Below, one piece after another: positions 32,869 to 41,975 of a stretch of 64,000 nucleotides of DNA. Source of the stretch: a virus; the IMG/VR virus record IMGVR_UViG_3300025000_000064, positions 59,606 to 123,605 of that record; one strand, written 5' to 3'. The translations under genes and the position numbers were made by a program. The notes under the pieces were generated by a model. It was not told the DNA's origin and did no database searches. It was given only the letters and a program-made list of their open reading frames with translations. The first letter of the stretch is position 1. Each line of letters begins with the position of its first letter.

Positions 32869-35604
32869 ATGATAACAATGGATAAAAATGAAATAATATT
32901 AACAAAGGAACAAAATAATATCTTGAAAACATTAAATAATGACCAAGAATATATTGTCATAAACGCTTTTGCTGGAGCATCAAAAGCACAACCACTATAT
33001 TCTAAAATATTAACCCCTAGTGGTTGGACAACAATGGGCAAAATAAAAATTAATGATGATATAATAGGCTCAGACGGCAATATATATCAAGTAGTTGGAG
33101 TTTATCCGCAGGGTGTAAAAAAAATAAATAGAGTAACATTCTCTGATGATTTTTATACTGATTGTTGTGATGAACACCTATGGTCTACCAAAACAGATAA
33201 AGAAAGATTCTACAAGAAACAACCAACCGTTAAAACAACTTTAGATTTAAAAAATACTCTATATGAGTCTAATAAAAATAAAACAAGAATTGTTAAAAAC
33301 CATTCTATAGAATGGTGTAAGCCTATTAATTTTCCAAAAAGGGAATTAAATATACATCCTTATGTATTGGGTATTATAATAGGAGATGGCTCTATTGATT
33401 CTAATGGCAATGTAATAATAACAAATCCAGAGATAGATGTAATGGATAAAGTTAAAAGATATTTACCAGAAAATATTTATTTGAAAACAAGAGATTATAA
33501 AGATAGATGTATAGCATATGGTATTAATTGTAATACCAGATACAACGTATTCAGTAAATATATAAAAGAATATGGGCTAAATGGTAAAAAAAGTTGGGAA
33601 AAATATATACCTGATGATTACATGCTATCCTCTGTAGAAGACAGACTTAATTTATTACAAGGATTAATAGATTCAGACGGATGCGTAAATAAAAATACTT
33701 CTAATGTTACATATACCACTACTTCTAAAAAATTAGCAGAAAATATTATAGATTTGGTTCAATCACTAGGGGGAAGAATAACAATTTCTGAAAAAATGGG
33801 GAAATATACTAAAAATAATATCACTAAAGAAACAAGAGTTTTTTATTCACTTAATATATTATTTTATAATAATATAATCCCTGTTTCATCAGAAAAACAC
33901 TTAAGTAGATTTGTAAAAGCAAAAAGACAATATGAAAGATATATTAAAAATATAGAACAAATAGGAGAAGAGGAGTGTCAATGTATAAGAGTAAACGCTC
34001 CAAATAGTCTATACATAACAGATAATTATATATTAACACATAACACCACTATTTGTATAGAATTAATTAAAGAAATGCTAAAAAATAATAACAGTAGTAA
34101 AATTCTTTACACATGCTTTAATAAGCTTATAATGGAAGAAGCCAAAAGTAAATTCAAAAGGTTAGGTCTGAATATAGAATGCAGGACTGCTCACTCTTTG
34201 GCCTTAAAAGAATTACAAAAAATAAAAAAAGTAGAATTAATATTTTATTTAGATTATGATTTCTTTAAGAAAAAGAAAAAAGATAAGAAATCAACCTTTA
34301 TTGGAGTAAAATATTTAATAGATAAATATACCTCATGCGATTTTAATATGGAAGAGTTCAAAACTATATCTTCAGATAATTTATACAAAGACAATAAGAT
34401 AACAGCATATGAAAATAGAGATATTGACGAATTTGAAAATATATATAATTTATTAATAAAAGAAAATAAATATATGCACAATATGTATTTAAAAGAATTT
34501 GCTTTATTAAATACTTCCATAGAAGAATTCGACTATGTGCTAGTTGATGAGTCTCAAGATTTGGACACAGCAATGCTTTCTATTCTTAAAAACATGAAGT
34601 GTAAGAAAAAATACATAGTTGGAGATTCTTTTCAAACAATATATGCTTCATTTAGAGATACGGTAAACGCTTTAGATATTTTAGCAGAAGAAGACAAGTC
34701 CAATGTTTATCCATTATCTAAAAGCTTTAGGTTTCATGACGATATAGCAGAATTGGCAAATGTCATTTTAGAAGGAAGTGGCTCTGTATTAAAATTAAAA
34801 GGTAATGGCAAAAATAAAAATAAAAACGTATGTGATAAAAATATAACTGTCTTATTTAGAAGTAATTTTGGGATATTAAATTGGGCATGCAAACGGCTAA
34901 AATTAGAAAAAAATATAAAGTTTAATTTCAATGGGATAAGTGATGGCAAATCCGCAAAAGATTTTAATGAATTGTATTACGATTTTATTAGCTTGCTAAA
35001 ATTAATGTCACAAGACAAGAAAGACAAATATTTTGAATCAGAGCTAGATAGGTTTTTTCCAGTTCTAAAACTGTCTCCCAGAGTTCTTAAAATGAAAAAG
35101 ATAGCTTCTGAAGAAAAGAAATCATTATCTGGATACCTTAGAGAACAATGCGAAAAGAATGTAATGCTAGACCAAGACTTAGTAAATTATTGGAAGTTTG
35201 CAGAGGTAACATGGGTAGATTTAATAAACAAACTAAGGAGTTTAGAAAATTCCCAATATGTAAAAAATCCAGATAAGATTTATACTCTTTATACAACACA
35301 TAAGGCAAAAGGGTGTGAGTGGGATAATGTGATAATAGCTGAAGATTGTTGGTATAGCCATGAATATGGTGTTGATGATGAAGATTACAAACAGGAAGCT
35401 ATGAATATTATATATGTGGCATTGACTAGGAGCAAAGAGAAATTAACTATAGAATCAGAAATAATTAATGATTTATTAAACATAGAAGGCGAAACAGAGC
35501 TGAATGACTTCTTTTCTTCGGGAGATTCTTTTACATCTGTTGAATTAGAAGATGGAACAATTGAAGATGATTATTTAGAAACAGAAGAAACATGGGGAGA
35601 ATAA
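32869..35604 (+). CDS. UvrD-like SF1 DNA helicase, interrupted by an intein
   Basis: 911 residues before splicing. The N-terminal extein ends at VINAFAGASK (Walker A) and resumes at TTICIELIKEML after the 353-residue intein. The spliced motif, AGASKTT, is that of UvrD/Rep-like helicases. Further motifs: YVLVDESQDLD (Walker B), GDSFQTIYAS (motif III-like Q), FRFHDDIAELA (motif IV), YTTHKAKGCEWDNVI (V) and YVALTRSKEKL (VI). Mature size is about 558 residues. It probably acts in replication restart or recombination. Confidence 0.9.
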   Translation: MITMDKNEIILTKEQNNILKTLNNDQEYIVINAFAGASKAQPLYSKILTPSGWTTMGKIKINDDIIGSDGNIYQVVGVYPQGVKKINRVTFSDDFYTDCCDEHLWSTKTDKERFYKKQPTVKTTLDLKNTLYESNKNKTRIVKNHSIEWCKPINFPKRELNIHPYVLGIIIGDGSIDSNGNVIITNPEIDVMDKVKRYLPENIYLKTRDYKDRCIAYGINCNTRYNVFSKYIKEYGLNGKKSWEKYIPDDYMLSSVEDRLNLLQGLIDSDGCVNKNTSNVTYTTTSKKLAENIIDLVQSLGGRITISEKMGKYTKNNITKETRVFYSLNILFYNNIIPVSSEKHLSRFVKAKRQYERYIKNIEQIGEEECQCIRVNAPNSLYITDNYILTHNTTICIELIKEMLKNNNSSKILYTCFNKLIMEEAKSKFKRLGLNIECRTAHSLALKELQKIKKVELIFYLDYDFFKKKKKDKKSTFIGVKYLIDKYTSCDFNMEEFKTISSDNLYKDNKITAYENRDIDEFENIYNLLIKENKYMHNMYLKEFALLNTSIEEFDYVLVDESQDLDTAMLSILKNMKCKKKYIVGDSFQTIYASFRDTVNALDILAEEDKSNVYPLSKSFRFHDDIAELANVILEGSGSVLKLKGNGKNKNKNVCDKNITVLFRSNFGILNWACKRLKLEKNIKFNFNGISDGKSAKDFNELYYDFISLLKLMSQDKKDKYFESELDRFFPVLKLSPRVLKMKKIASEEKKSLSGYLREQCEKNVMLDQDLVNYWKFAEVTWVDLINKLRSLENSQYVKNPDKIYTLYTTHKAKGCEWDNVIIAEDCWYSHEYGVDDEDYKQEAMNIIYVALTRSKEKLTIESEIINDLLNIEGETELNDFFSSGDSFTSVELEDGTIEDDYLETEETWGE
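32986..34044 (+). mobile_element. Class 3 (WCT) intein with LAGLIDADG endonuclease
   Basis: Residues 40-392 of the host protein. The first residue is Ala (AQPLYSKILTPSG), not Cys or Ser. The C-terminus is YILTHN followed by Thr. The three class 3 residues are visible: Trp in block B (DEHLW, residue 105), Cys in block F (CQCIRV, residue 372) and Thr in block G (ILTHN, residue 390). The endonuclease has two dodecapeptides, VLGIIIGDGSI (~166) and LLQGLIDSDGCV (~262). Both look intact, so splicing and homing are plausible. Confidence 0.88.
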
Positions 35605-35605
35605 A

Positions 35606-35812
35606 ATGAATTATATTAAAAAAATATTATTGATAGCTAAAATATTCACACCCAATAAAAATATAGAATTAAAAGAGCTTTTTATGACAACGCTGATAAC
35701 ATCTTTAACAAAACAAAATCCAAATATTGCTAAAATAGAAGCACATATAACTGTTGCAATTTTAGATGAAGTTTTTGAGCAAGTATTAGAATATGCAGAA
35801 GGCAAACAATAA
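35606..35812 (+). CDS. Small hypothetical protein
   Basis: 68 residues, helical, ending EQVLEYAEGKQ. Starts one base after the helicase stop and overlaps the cytosine methylase start (TAATG). No family recognised. Confidence 0.55.
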   Translation: MNYIKKILLIAKIFTPNKNIELKELFMTTLITSLTKQNPNIAKIEAHITVAILDEVFEQVLEYAEGKQ

Positions 35813-36684
35813 TGAATAATAAAATTAATGCAATGCTTTTGTTTGATGGAATATCATGTTCCCAAGTTTCTTTTAAGAAACTTGGGATAGTTACCGACAA
35901 ATGCTATGCTTCCGAAATAAAGAAACATGCTATAACTGTAACACAACATCATTTTCCTGATACTATTCAGATAGGAGATATAAATAATATTGATTTTAAT
36001 TTATATAAAAATATATTTATATTAATGGGAGGAAGCCCATGTCAAGACTTAAGTAGATTAAAAGTCGGAGAAGATAGAAAAGGATTACAGGGCGAAAAAT
36101 CCTCTTTGTTTTTTAAATACATAGAGGCCTTACATACAATAAAGCCAAAATACTTTTTATTAGAAAATGTTATAATGGATAAAGACAATGAAGACATCAT
36201 TAGTGATTTACTAGGCGTTAAACCCATAAGGATAAATTCAAATTTAGTAAGTTTCCAAAATAGAGACAGGTTATATTGGACAAATATTCCAAATGTTACA
36301 ATTCCAAAAGATAAAAATATATCATTTCAAGATTTTAAAGATACCGATTATGAGTATTGTAAAAAATTTAAAGTCAACAAAACTCCAAGTAGAATAAAAA
36401 TGTATGAAAAGCAATGCCCAAATGTAACATATAGAGATAAAATTAATTGCTTGACATGTAAGCAAGATAGACGGAACAATAGTGGATTAATAGATTTTGA
36501 GGATTTTTGTAGATATTTGACAACTAGAGAACTTGAGTTAGCACAGACTATTCCCATTGGATATACAAGCATGTTAACAAAAACACAATCTGAAAATGTA
36601 CTTGGTGATTGTTGGACTGTTGATGTAATAACTCATATATTAAAGTGTATTCCAGAATTAAAGGATATAATAAATGAACAATAA
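35812..36684 (+). CDS. C5-cytosine DNA methyltransferase
   Basis: 290 residues. Motif I MLLFDGISCSQVSFKKLG, motif IV LMGGSPCQDLS (catalytic Cys), motif VI YFLLENV, motif VIII FQNRDRLYWTNIP and the C-terminal motif X VLGDCWTVDVITHIL are all present. It is compact but complete, with a short target-recognition region. It would make 5-methylcytosine in phage DNA. Specificity unknown. Ends overlap the next gene by 11 bases. Confidence 0.9.
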   Translation: MNNKINAMLLFDGISCSQVSFKKLGIVTDKCYASEIKKHAITVTQHHFPDTIQIGDINNIDFNLYKNIFILMGGSPCQDLSRLKVGEDRKGLQGEKSSLFFKYIEALHTIKPKYFLLENVIMDKDNEDIISDLLGVKPIRINSNLVSFQNRDRLYWTNIPNVTIPKDKNISFQDFKDTDYEYCKKFKVNKTPSRIKMYEKQCPNVTYRDKINCLTCKQDRRNNSGLIDFEDFCRYLTTRELELAQTIPIGYTSMLTKTQSENVLGDCWTVDVITHILKCIPELKDIINEQ

Positions 36685-37654
36685 TTGGGAAACAGAAGAA
36701 GAAAATACAAACATTCTGATGGTCTGCAACACAGTTAAATCTAGAGATGCCGACAATCCAGAAACAATAAAGAGATATTTTACAATATACGAAAGAGATA
36801 AAACTAGTTTCTTGCAATTGTTTTCTCCTCTTGATTATTTTGATGATTGGGCATTTAGAATAATTGAAGATAAATACGAATTAAAAGACATCATTGTGAA
36901 TAACTTTCTTTCAACAAATAGAACAGAAGAATATGATAAGAAATTTACTTCTGTGAGCAGAATTAGTAATGATTTAACTCCAATGTCTCCTTCCAATAAA
37001 GGCTTGATATATTGGATGAAGGGGCAAACATTGGAATCATATCGAGAGCAAGAGCTGTTAAATAAATCAGCTCAAAATAAAGGAAATGACCTACATCTTG
37101 CGTTGGAAAGAGTTTTATGCGATAATAAACATGTATCAATAAAAGAAAAAAATATAGAAGAATATGTTAAAGATTTAGAACATAAAGACTTGTGCATTGA
37201 GGCTTTAACAAAAGCAAAACAGTATAAATGCAAAGAATCAAAAAATTATATAAAAGATGTTCTTTATCATTCAGACACAATATATTCAGAAATATTTGTT
37301 AAATCAAAAAAGTTAGAACTTCAAGGTTGCATAGATTGCCTTTGTTTCTACAAAAACAACCTTTACATATCTGATTTTAAGACCACATCAAAAATAAATA
37401 AAGCAACTGGAAAGAGAGTATTCAAATCACCAAATGATTTAGCTAATTATCAAAGACAAATATGCCTATACGGAATATTATTAGAGGAAGAGCAAATAAT
37501 AAGAAATATAAATGAATTACAATATATGTTAAATGTCTTTCATATGGTAGAACCAGAATACAGAATATATCATTTTGAACAAGAACATATCTTGGGTTTA
37601 AGAAAAGAAATTTTTAGAGTTGTAGATTGGTTTAATAACGCAAAAGGAGTATAA
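36674..37654 (+). CDS. PD-(D/E)XK nuclease, RecB/Cas4-like
   Basis: 326 residues. The catalytic core is visible: KGNDLHLALERVL (upstream His/Glu helix), LQGCIDCLCFYKNNLYISDFKTTSK (Asp, then D-x-K) and NDLANYQRQICLYGILL (Q-x3-Y helix). This is the PDDEXK_1 / RecB-like arrangement used by phage exonucleases that process DNA ends. It sits between a methylase and a ligase, fitting a recombination or replication role. Confidence 0.8.
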   Translation: MNNNWETEEENTNILMVCNTVKSRDADNPETIKRYFTIYERDKTSFLQLFSPLDYFDDWAFRIIEDKYELKDIIVNNFLSTNRTEEYDKKFTSVSRISNDLTPMSPSNKGLIYWMKGQTLESYREQELLNKSAQNKGNDLHLALERVLCDNKHVSIKEKNIEEYVKDLEHKDLCIEALTKAKQYKCKESKNYIKDVLYHSDTIYSEIFVKSKKLELQGCIDCLCFYKNNLYISDFKTTSKINKATGKRVFKSPNDLANYQRQICLYGILLEEEQIIRNINELQYMLNVFHMVEPEYRIYHFEQEHILGLRKEIFRVVDWFNNAKGV

Positions 37655-37789
37655 ATGAATAAAGTTTTAGAGTTTAAAGAATTACTAATAAAGTTAATAG
37701 AATCTGGAAATACAAATTGCGGAAGAAATCAGGTAATAGACAAAATAAATACCGCTTTTGAGACTTATAAAATAATGGAGAATAAATAA
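37655..37789 (+). CDS. Small protein (44 residues)
   Basis: AAAGGAG precedes the ATG. The product is MNKVLEFKELLIKLIESGN then a short helix. Its stop overlaps the ligase ATG (TAATG). No family. Confidence 0.55.
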   Translation: MNKVLEFKELLIKLIESGNTNCGRNQVIDKINTAFETYKIMENK

Positions 37790-39201
37790 TGAATAAAGTA
37801 ATTGAAATCATAGAAAACTTAAAGAATTTATCTGGGAATTTGCAATTGGACTATTTGAAGTCTGTAAAAGATGAGCCAAATTTAAAAGAAGTGTTGCTAT
37901 ATACTTATGATTCAAATAGGCAATACAAAATAAAAGAAGACAAGTTTAACAAATGCTTAAACGGAAAAGCTTATTCTGTAACAAAAAGAGATTTGGTTTG
38001 GGAAGATTTTAAAAATATTTTGGATACATTGGACTCCTTGAAGGGTGTTAAGAATGATGATGTTGTCGATGTTTATAAATTCATCATGTCTTTGAATAAA
38101 AAATCAGAGCAAGAATTATGTCAAGGCATCTTGTTTAAGGATTTAAAAATTGGTCTTGGTGTATCTTCAATAAATAAAATTTGGGACAACTTAATAATTG
38201 ACTACCCTTATCTTGGAGCAAGTGGGTTAAATGATAAAAATAAATCAAAAATCAAATATCCTTGCCTTGCTCAAAACAAAGAAGATGGGTTGTTTTGCAA
38301 TGCTGTTATAGAATATATGACAAATAAGTGTGAATATATTTCAAGACAGGGTAAAAACTTATCAATAGGGAGCATATTAAATAATGAGTTGCTCCGCTTA
38401 TCAAGTAATTTTGAATATGACAAAATTGTATTTACTGGAGAGATAAGAACTTTAGCCTCAGAAGACGTATTCAATTATTTATTATCTAAAACTAAAGATA
38501 GTAAATTTATTAAAAATTTAAAAAATGAACAATCTCTTAATAAAAAATATCTTAAAAGGGAAATATCTAATGGTTTTATAAATGACGAAAAAAGACCAGA
38601 AGAACTAAATAAATATATTAAGTATATTGTATGGGACTATATTCCATGGAATCGTTTTGTTGAAAAAGAATTTAATAAAAAATGTGTTGATAGATTTGAA
38701 GATTTAACAAAAATATTAATCGACATTAAGTTATATTCTTTTATAACTGTTCCAGAATATAAAATATGTAACTCTTTTGAAGAAATAATGGATTATTTTG
38801 AAGAAGTTAGAAATAATAACGAAGAAGGGCTAGTTGTTAAAAATATTGATAGTATTTGGAAAGATACTAAATCATTAGCATTTAAAATAAAAGCCAAAGA
38901 AGATTGCGATTTAGAAATTATTGGATTTACAGAGGGCAAAGGGGCGTTAGAAAATGCTTGCGGAGCAGTGTATTGTAAGTCTTGCGATGATAAATTATTC
39001 GTAAATGTCAAACCTAGGACTCCAGATATATGTAAGTACGTTTGGGATAACCAAGAAGAATTTCTAAATAAAATATTGTGTGTTGAATATAATGAAAAAG
39101 TGATTGGTCAAGATAAACAAATATTTACGTTGCAACATCCGAGATGGATTGAGATAAGAGAAGACAAAATAGTTGCAGATAATTTAGAGAATATAAAATA
39201 A
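37789..39201 (+). CDS. ATP-dependent DNA ligase
   Basis: 470 residues, T4-ligase size. The adenylation motif QNKEDGLF (K-x-D-G with Lys near 164) has Glu in place of the usual Tyr. Motif III is FTGEIRTL, motif IV is NEEGLVVKN, and motif V is AFKIKAKEDCDLEI. An N-terminal helical domain and C-terminal OB-fold (CGAVYCKSCDDKLFVNVK) complete the enzyme. It seals nicks during phage replication. Confidence 0.88.
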   Translation: MNKVIEIIENLKNLSGNLQLDYLKSVKDEPNLKEVLLYTYDSNRQYKIKEDKFNKCLNGKAYSVTKRDLVWEDFKNILDTLDSLKGVKNDDVVDVYKFIMSLNKKSEQELCQGILFKDLKIGLGVSSINKIWDNLIIDYPYLGASGLNDKNKSKIKYPCLAQNKEDGLFCNAVIEYMTNKCEYISRQGKNLSIGSILNNELLRLSSNFEYDKIVFTGEIRTLASEDVFNYLLSKTKDSKFIKNLKNEQSLNKKYLKREISNGFINDEKRPEELNKYIKYIVWDYIPWNRFVEKEFNKKCVDRFEDLTKILIDIKLYSFITVPEYKICNSFEEIMDYFEEVRNNNEEGLVVKNIDSIWKDTKSLAFKIKAKEDCDLEIIGFTEGKGALENACGAVYCKSCDDKLFVNVKPRTPDICKYVWDNQEEFLNKILCVEYNEKVIGQDKQIFTLQHPRWIEIREDKIVADNLENIK

Positions 39202-39368
39202 TGATTAAATATTTTATAACTGGTTTTGTTTCGTTAGCTTTATTAATATTAATTGTAAAAACAACAATTGGTGCTATTCTGATTCCAATTGCAGTAATTA
39301 TTGGTTCAATTTGTATAGTTGGATATTATATACAAGAGACAATTATAAAGCCAATAATAGAAAAGTAG
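39201..39368 (+). CDS. Small membrane protein (55 residues)
   Basis: TAATG overlap with the ligase stop. Two hydrophobic stretches (FITGFVSLALLILIV and GAILIPIAVIIGSICIVGYY) make a two-span hairpin. No family recognised. Confidence 0.6.
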   Translation: MIKYFITGFVSLALLILIVKTTIGAILIPIAVIIGSICIVGYYIQETIIKPIIEK

Positions 39369-39407
39369 TTTACATTGCAGATAAGTTAGAGGATATAAAC
39401 AATAGAT

Positions 39408-39488
39408 ATGATAAATGAAAATACAAAATTAACTCCTGTATTTAGAATAGATGGAGAATCAGATATTGAGTTAAGAGATTTTTTATGA
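39408..39488 (+). CDS. Very small ORF (26 residues)
   Basis: MINENTKLTPVFRIDGESD... ending in an ATGA overlap with the next small ORF. Only the chain of overlapping starts supports it; GAGG is 13 bases upstream. Low confidence. Confidence 0.3.
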   Translation: MINENTKLTPVFRIDGESDIELRDFL

Positions 39489-39616
39489 TAAAGCTTATAT
39501 TGTCAAGAAATTTAGAAAAGGATGATTTTTTAAAAGTCCATGATTATGTTCTTAAATTAAGAAAAGACAGTGTTGCTTTAAACAATTTAAGCAAAGAATA
39601 TCCGAGTATGTTTTAA
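39485..39616 (+). CDS. Small ORF (43 residues)
   Basis: MIKLILSRNLEKDDFLKVHD, helical; overlaps the previous ORF (ATGA) and the next gene (TAATG), so it fits the compact layout of this operon. Confidence 0.45.
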   Translation: MIKLILSRNLEKDDFLKVHDYVLKLRKDSVALNNLSKEYPSMF

Positions 39617-39900
39617 TGAATAAAAGAAAACCAGAATATGTAGAATTTCTTTCTATTATTAATGATGAGAATAAATTATTGAAAATATTAAATCCCATTG
39701 TTGGTTCGTCAAATAATCATCCTGCAATAAAATATAATACAAACTGGTTTTATTCTCATTCTAATCATCCTCTTTATTCATTAATTATTCAAAGATTATT
39801 GGACGAGGTTTATCAATATTGGTTATCTTTATCTGATAATACATCAATATCTTTTTGCAAATCAATAAAATATATTTTCAATAAACATGGAATCAAATAA
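39616..39900 (+). CDS. Hypothetical protein
   Basis: 94 residues, MNKRKPEYVEFLSIIND, with an aromatic middle (NWFYSHSNHPLYSLII). No motif recognised. Ends directly before repeat copy C. Confidence 0.55.
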   Translation: MNKRKPEYVEFLSIINDENKLLKILNPIVGSSNNHPAIKYNTNWFYSHSNHPLYSLIIQRLLDEVYQYWLSLSDNTSISFCKSIKYIFNKHGIK

Positions 39901-39902
39901 CA

Positions 39903-39990
39903 AATTCTCAGCATAAATTACAGCTATTGTAGTTAGATAAAAACACACTAAATATGTTTTGGATACAAATACACCATGTTAAATTTACAA
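39903..39990 (+). repeat. Dispersed intergenic repeat, copy C
   Basis: AATTCTCAGCATAAAT, then GATAAAAAC, CTAAATATGTTTT and GATACAAATACAC, same order and spacing as copy D, fills the gap before the 40015 gene. Confidence 0.7.
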
Positions 39991-40014
39991 TCGTTATTTT
40001 ATAGTTAATTAGGC

Positions 40015-40557
40015 ATGATAATGGCAATAATAAAGAAAAACAAAAAAGAAGAGAGAAAGATAACATCTGGTCTCATAAAGAGTTGTTTATTTTCTCATTA
40101 TAGATATAAAAGGCAAATGCACCATCTATGTTCTGAAGTTGGCACATACAACGCAGATTTTCTTGTTGTTAACAAACTAGCATATATGTATGAGTTTGAA
40201 ATCAAAATATCAATGTCTGATTTGAGAAACGATAAAAAGAAAAGGAAGCACTTTAGATATATAAATATTAGTACATTAAAATACGGTTATCAGAAATATT
40301 TTATTCCTAACTATTTTTATTATGTTGTTCCAGAAGATATGTATGATAAAGCAGAGGAATATATATTGCAGAATTGCCCTCATTATGGTATCGTTATATT
40401 TAAATTAGGAAGAAGTATGTGTTTGGATTCATTGATAACAAAAAGACAGGCTTCTAAACTACATGATGAAAGATGTAATAAGAAGGCTTATGAAGCGATT
40501 ATAGCAAGAATGAGCAGTGAATTAGCAACATTGCATAATAAGTTATTAAGTAAATGA
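40015..40557 (+). CDS. PD-(D/E)XK-like nuclease (MmcB-like)
   Basis: 180 residues. YNADFLVVNKLAYMYEFEIKISMSDLRNDKKKRKH contains Asp followed by E-x-K, the restriction-fold active site, with YYVVPEDMYDKAE next, as in MmcB-like and related phage proteins that often act in DNA repair. A separate start at 40021 (MAIIKK) is equally possible. It follows repeat C and may begin a new transcription unit. Confidence 0.65.
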   Translation: MIMAIIKKNKKEERKITSGLIKSCLFSHYRYKRQMHHLCSEVGTYNADFLVVNKLAYMYEFEIKISMSDLRNDKKKRKHFRYINISTLKYGYQKYFIPNYFYYVVPEDMYDKAEEYILQNCPHYGIVIFKLGRSMCLDSLITKRQASKLHDERCNKKAYEAIIARMSSELATLHNKLLSK

Positions 40558-40745
40558 TATATGTATTAGAATATAGCTATAACTACAAAGGCAAAGCTAA
40601 GATATGGCTTTATAAACAATTATTTTATGATGAAATAACAATGTTCGCACATTACGATAGGGCTGTAGAAAGATATAGCATGTATGACAATTTTAAGATA
40701 AAGAAAAGAGAATATAATGAAGATAACCAAAGAGGAAATGAATGA
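40554..40745 (+). CDS. Small hypothetical protein
   Basis: 63 residues, rich in Tyr and Lys (YVLEYSYNYKGKAKIWLYK). ATGA overlap with the nuclease gene. No family. Confidence 0.5.
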   Translation: MIYVLEYSYNYKGKAKIWLYKQLFYDEITMFAHYDRAVERYSMYDNFKIKKREYNEDNQRGNE

Positions 40746-40899
40746 TAAGATTATATCATTAGAAGCAAGAATTATAAACCTAGAAAGAATAGTGAACAAT
40801 TTAGACAACAGAACATTTAGCCAGATAACGCTTGGTCCTTTGCCAGATTTGGATAGATATAAGATATTTGGTGTTGATAAAATTAAGGAAATACAATGA
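40717..40899 (+). CDS. Small coiled-coil protein
   Basis: 60 residues. MKITKEEMNDKIISLEARI is a coiled-coil, followed by a short proline-containing end. Overlaps both neighbours; the overlap with the preceding ORF is 29 bases. Confidence 0.5.
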   Translation: MKITKEEMNDKIISLEARIINLERIVNNLDNRTFSQITLGPLPDLDRYKIFGVDKIKEIQ

Positions 40900-41975
40900 T
40901 AAAAAAGGACATACTTATCGTCACAGATATTTTATTCTGGAAGATGATGCGTGGCAATAACAACAGAATATCGTCATATTGTAATTATTTATCATTGGAA
41001 AACAATGTCGATATATTCATGTTAAATAATGATGAAAAAGATTATTCATTAAAGAACTGTTATTATTATGATGACTTTTTAAGTGACGATTGCGAGAATA
41101 TAAAAGAAGAACATGTTAGTGCCTTAAATAGTTTTATAAAAAAGAAATTATATGCAGATAAAAAATACGAAATTGTTATTTTCCCTTATATTTGGAGTGA
41201 CTATTTAGCTAAAGACAAGCATGACTTATATGAATATAAAACAATAGTGGACACAAACGATTGCTTATCCAAAAGGTCTGAATCGTTTAGAGAATATGGT
41301 GTAAATTATAGAAGACCATATACACTAGAGGAGGAAAAAGAAAGTTTAAAAGGCTTTGATTATATCATGGCTATTTGCGATGAAGAAAAATTACTATTTG
41401 AAGAAATGGGGTTTAGTAATGTTTTTACCTCTAAATATTTTTACGAGAAACCAAATGACAATTTAAATAAATTAGGATTTATAGCCTCAAATAATTTGTC
41501 ATCTTTTGAATCAATTAAATGGTTTTACAAGAATGTATTTAAGAATAAACTAGATAGCAACTATTATTTATACATATGTGGTGATTTATCTAAAGCCCCA
41601 GAAACCAGAAGGATGTTTCTTGGTAAAAAAAATATTGTTTTATATGCTCCAATATTTAATATTAGTGATTTTTATAGAATGGTTGATATTGCCATAAACC
41701 CTTGCATGTTCGGTTCGGGTTTGAAGATAAAGAATATCGAAGCAATATCTTTTGAGAAGCCAATAATTAGCAACAAACAAGGGTTGCAAGGCATGATAGA
41801 AGAAAAGAAATATGGTATCATAGAGGAAGCCAATACTGTTGGAGAGTGGTTAGGGAAGATAAAATATTTATCTAATAAAATAAATTATGGTATTGCTATA
41901 TACAAAATACAGGGATATAATCATAAAAATTCTGCTGATAAAATTTATAGAGAGTTAAATAATGTTATTGGATAA
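40896..41975 (+). CDS. Glycosyltransferase, GT4-like
   Basis: 359 residues. The N-terminal domain (DILIVTDILFWKMMRGNNNR) has the GT-B loop that contacts the acceptor. KTIVDTNDCLSKRS is the hinge region common to group 1 enzymes. The C-terminal half contains YLYICGD and INPCMFGSGLKIKNIEAISFEKPIIS, where E-x-x-S-F-E is the usual nucleotide-sugar loop. A second glycosyltransferase site, separated from the main cassette by 32 kb. Confidence 0.78.
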   Translation: MIKKDILIVTDILFWKMMRGNNNRISSYCNYLSLENNVDIFMLNNDEKDYSLKNCYYYDDFLSDDCENIKEEHVSALNSFIKKKLYADKKYEIVIFPYIWSDYLAKDKHDLYEYKTIVDTNDCLSKRSESFREYGVNYRRPYTLEEEKESLKGFDYIMAICDEEKLLFEEMGFSNVFTSKYFYEKPNDNLNKLGFIASNNLSSFESIKWFYKNVFKNKLDSNYYLYICGDLSKAPETRRMFLGKKNIVLYAPIFNISDFYRMVDIAINPCMFGSGLKIKNIEAISFEKPIISNKQGLQGMIEEKKYGIIEEANTVGEWLGKIKYLSNKINYGIAIYKIQGYNHKNSADKIYRELNNVIG

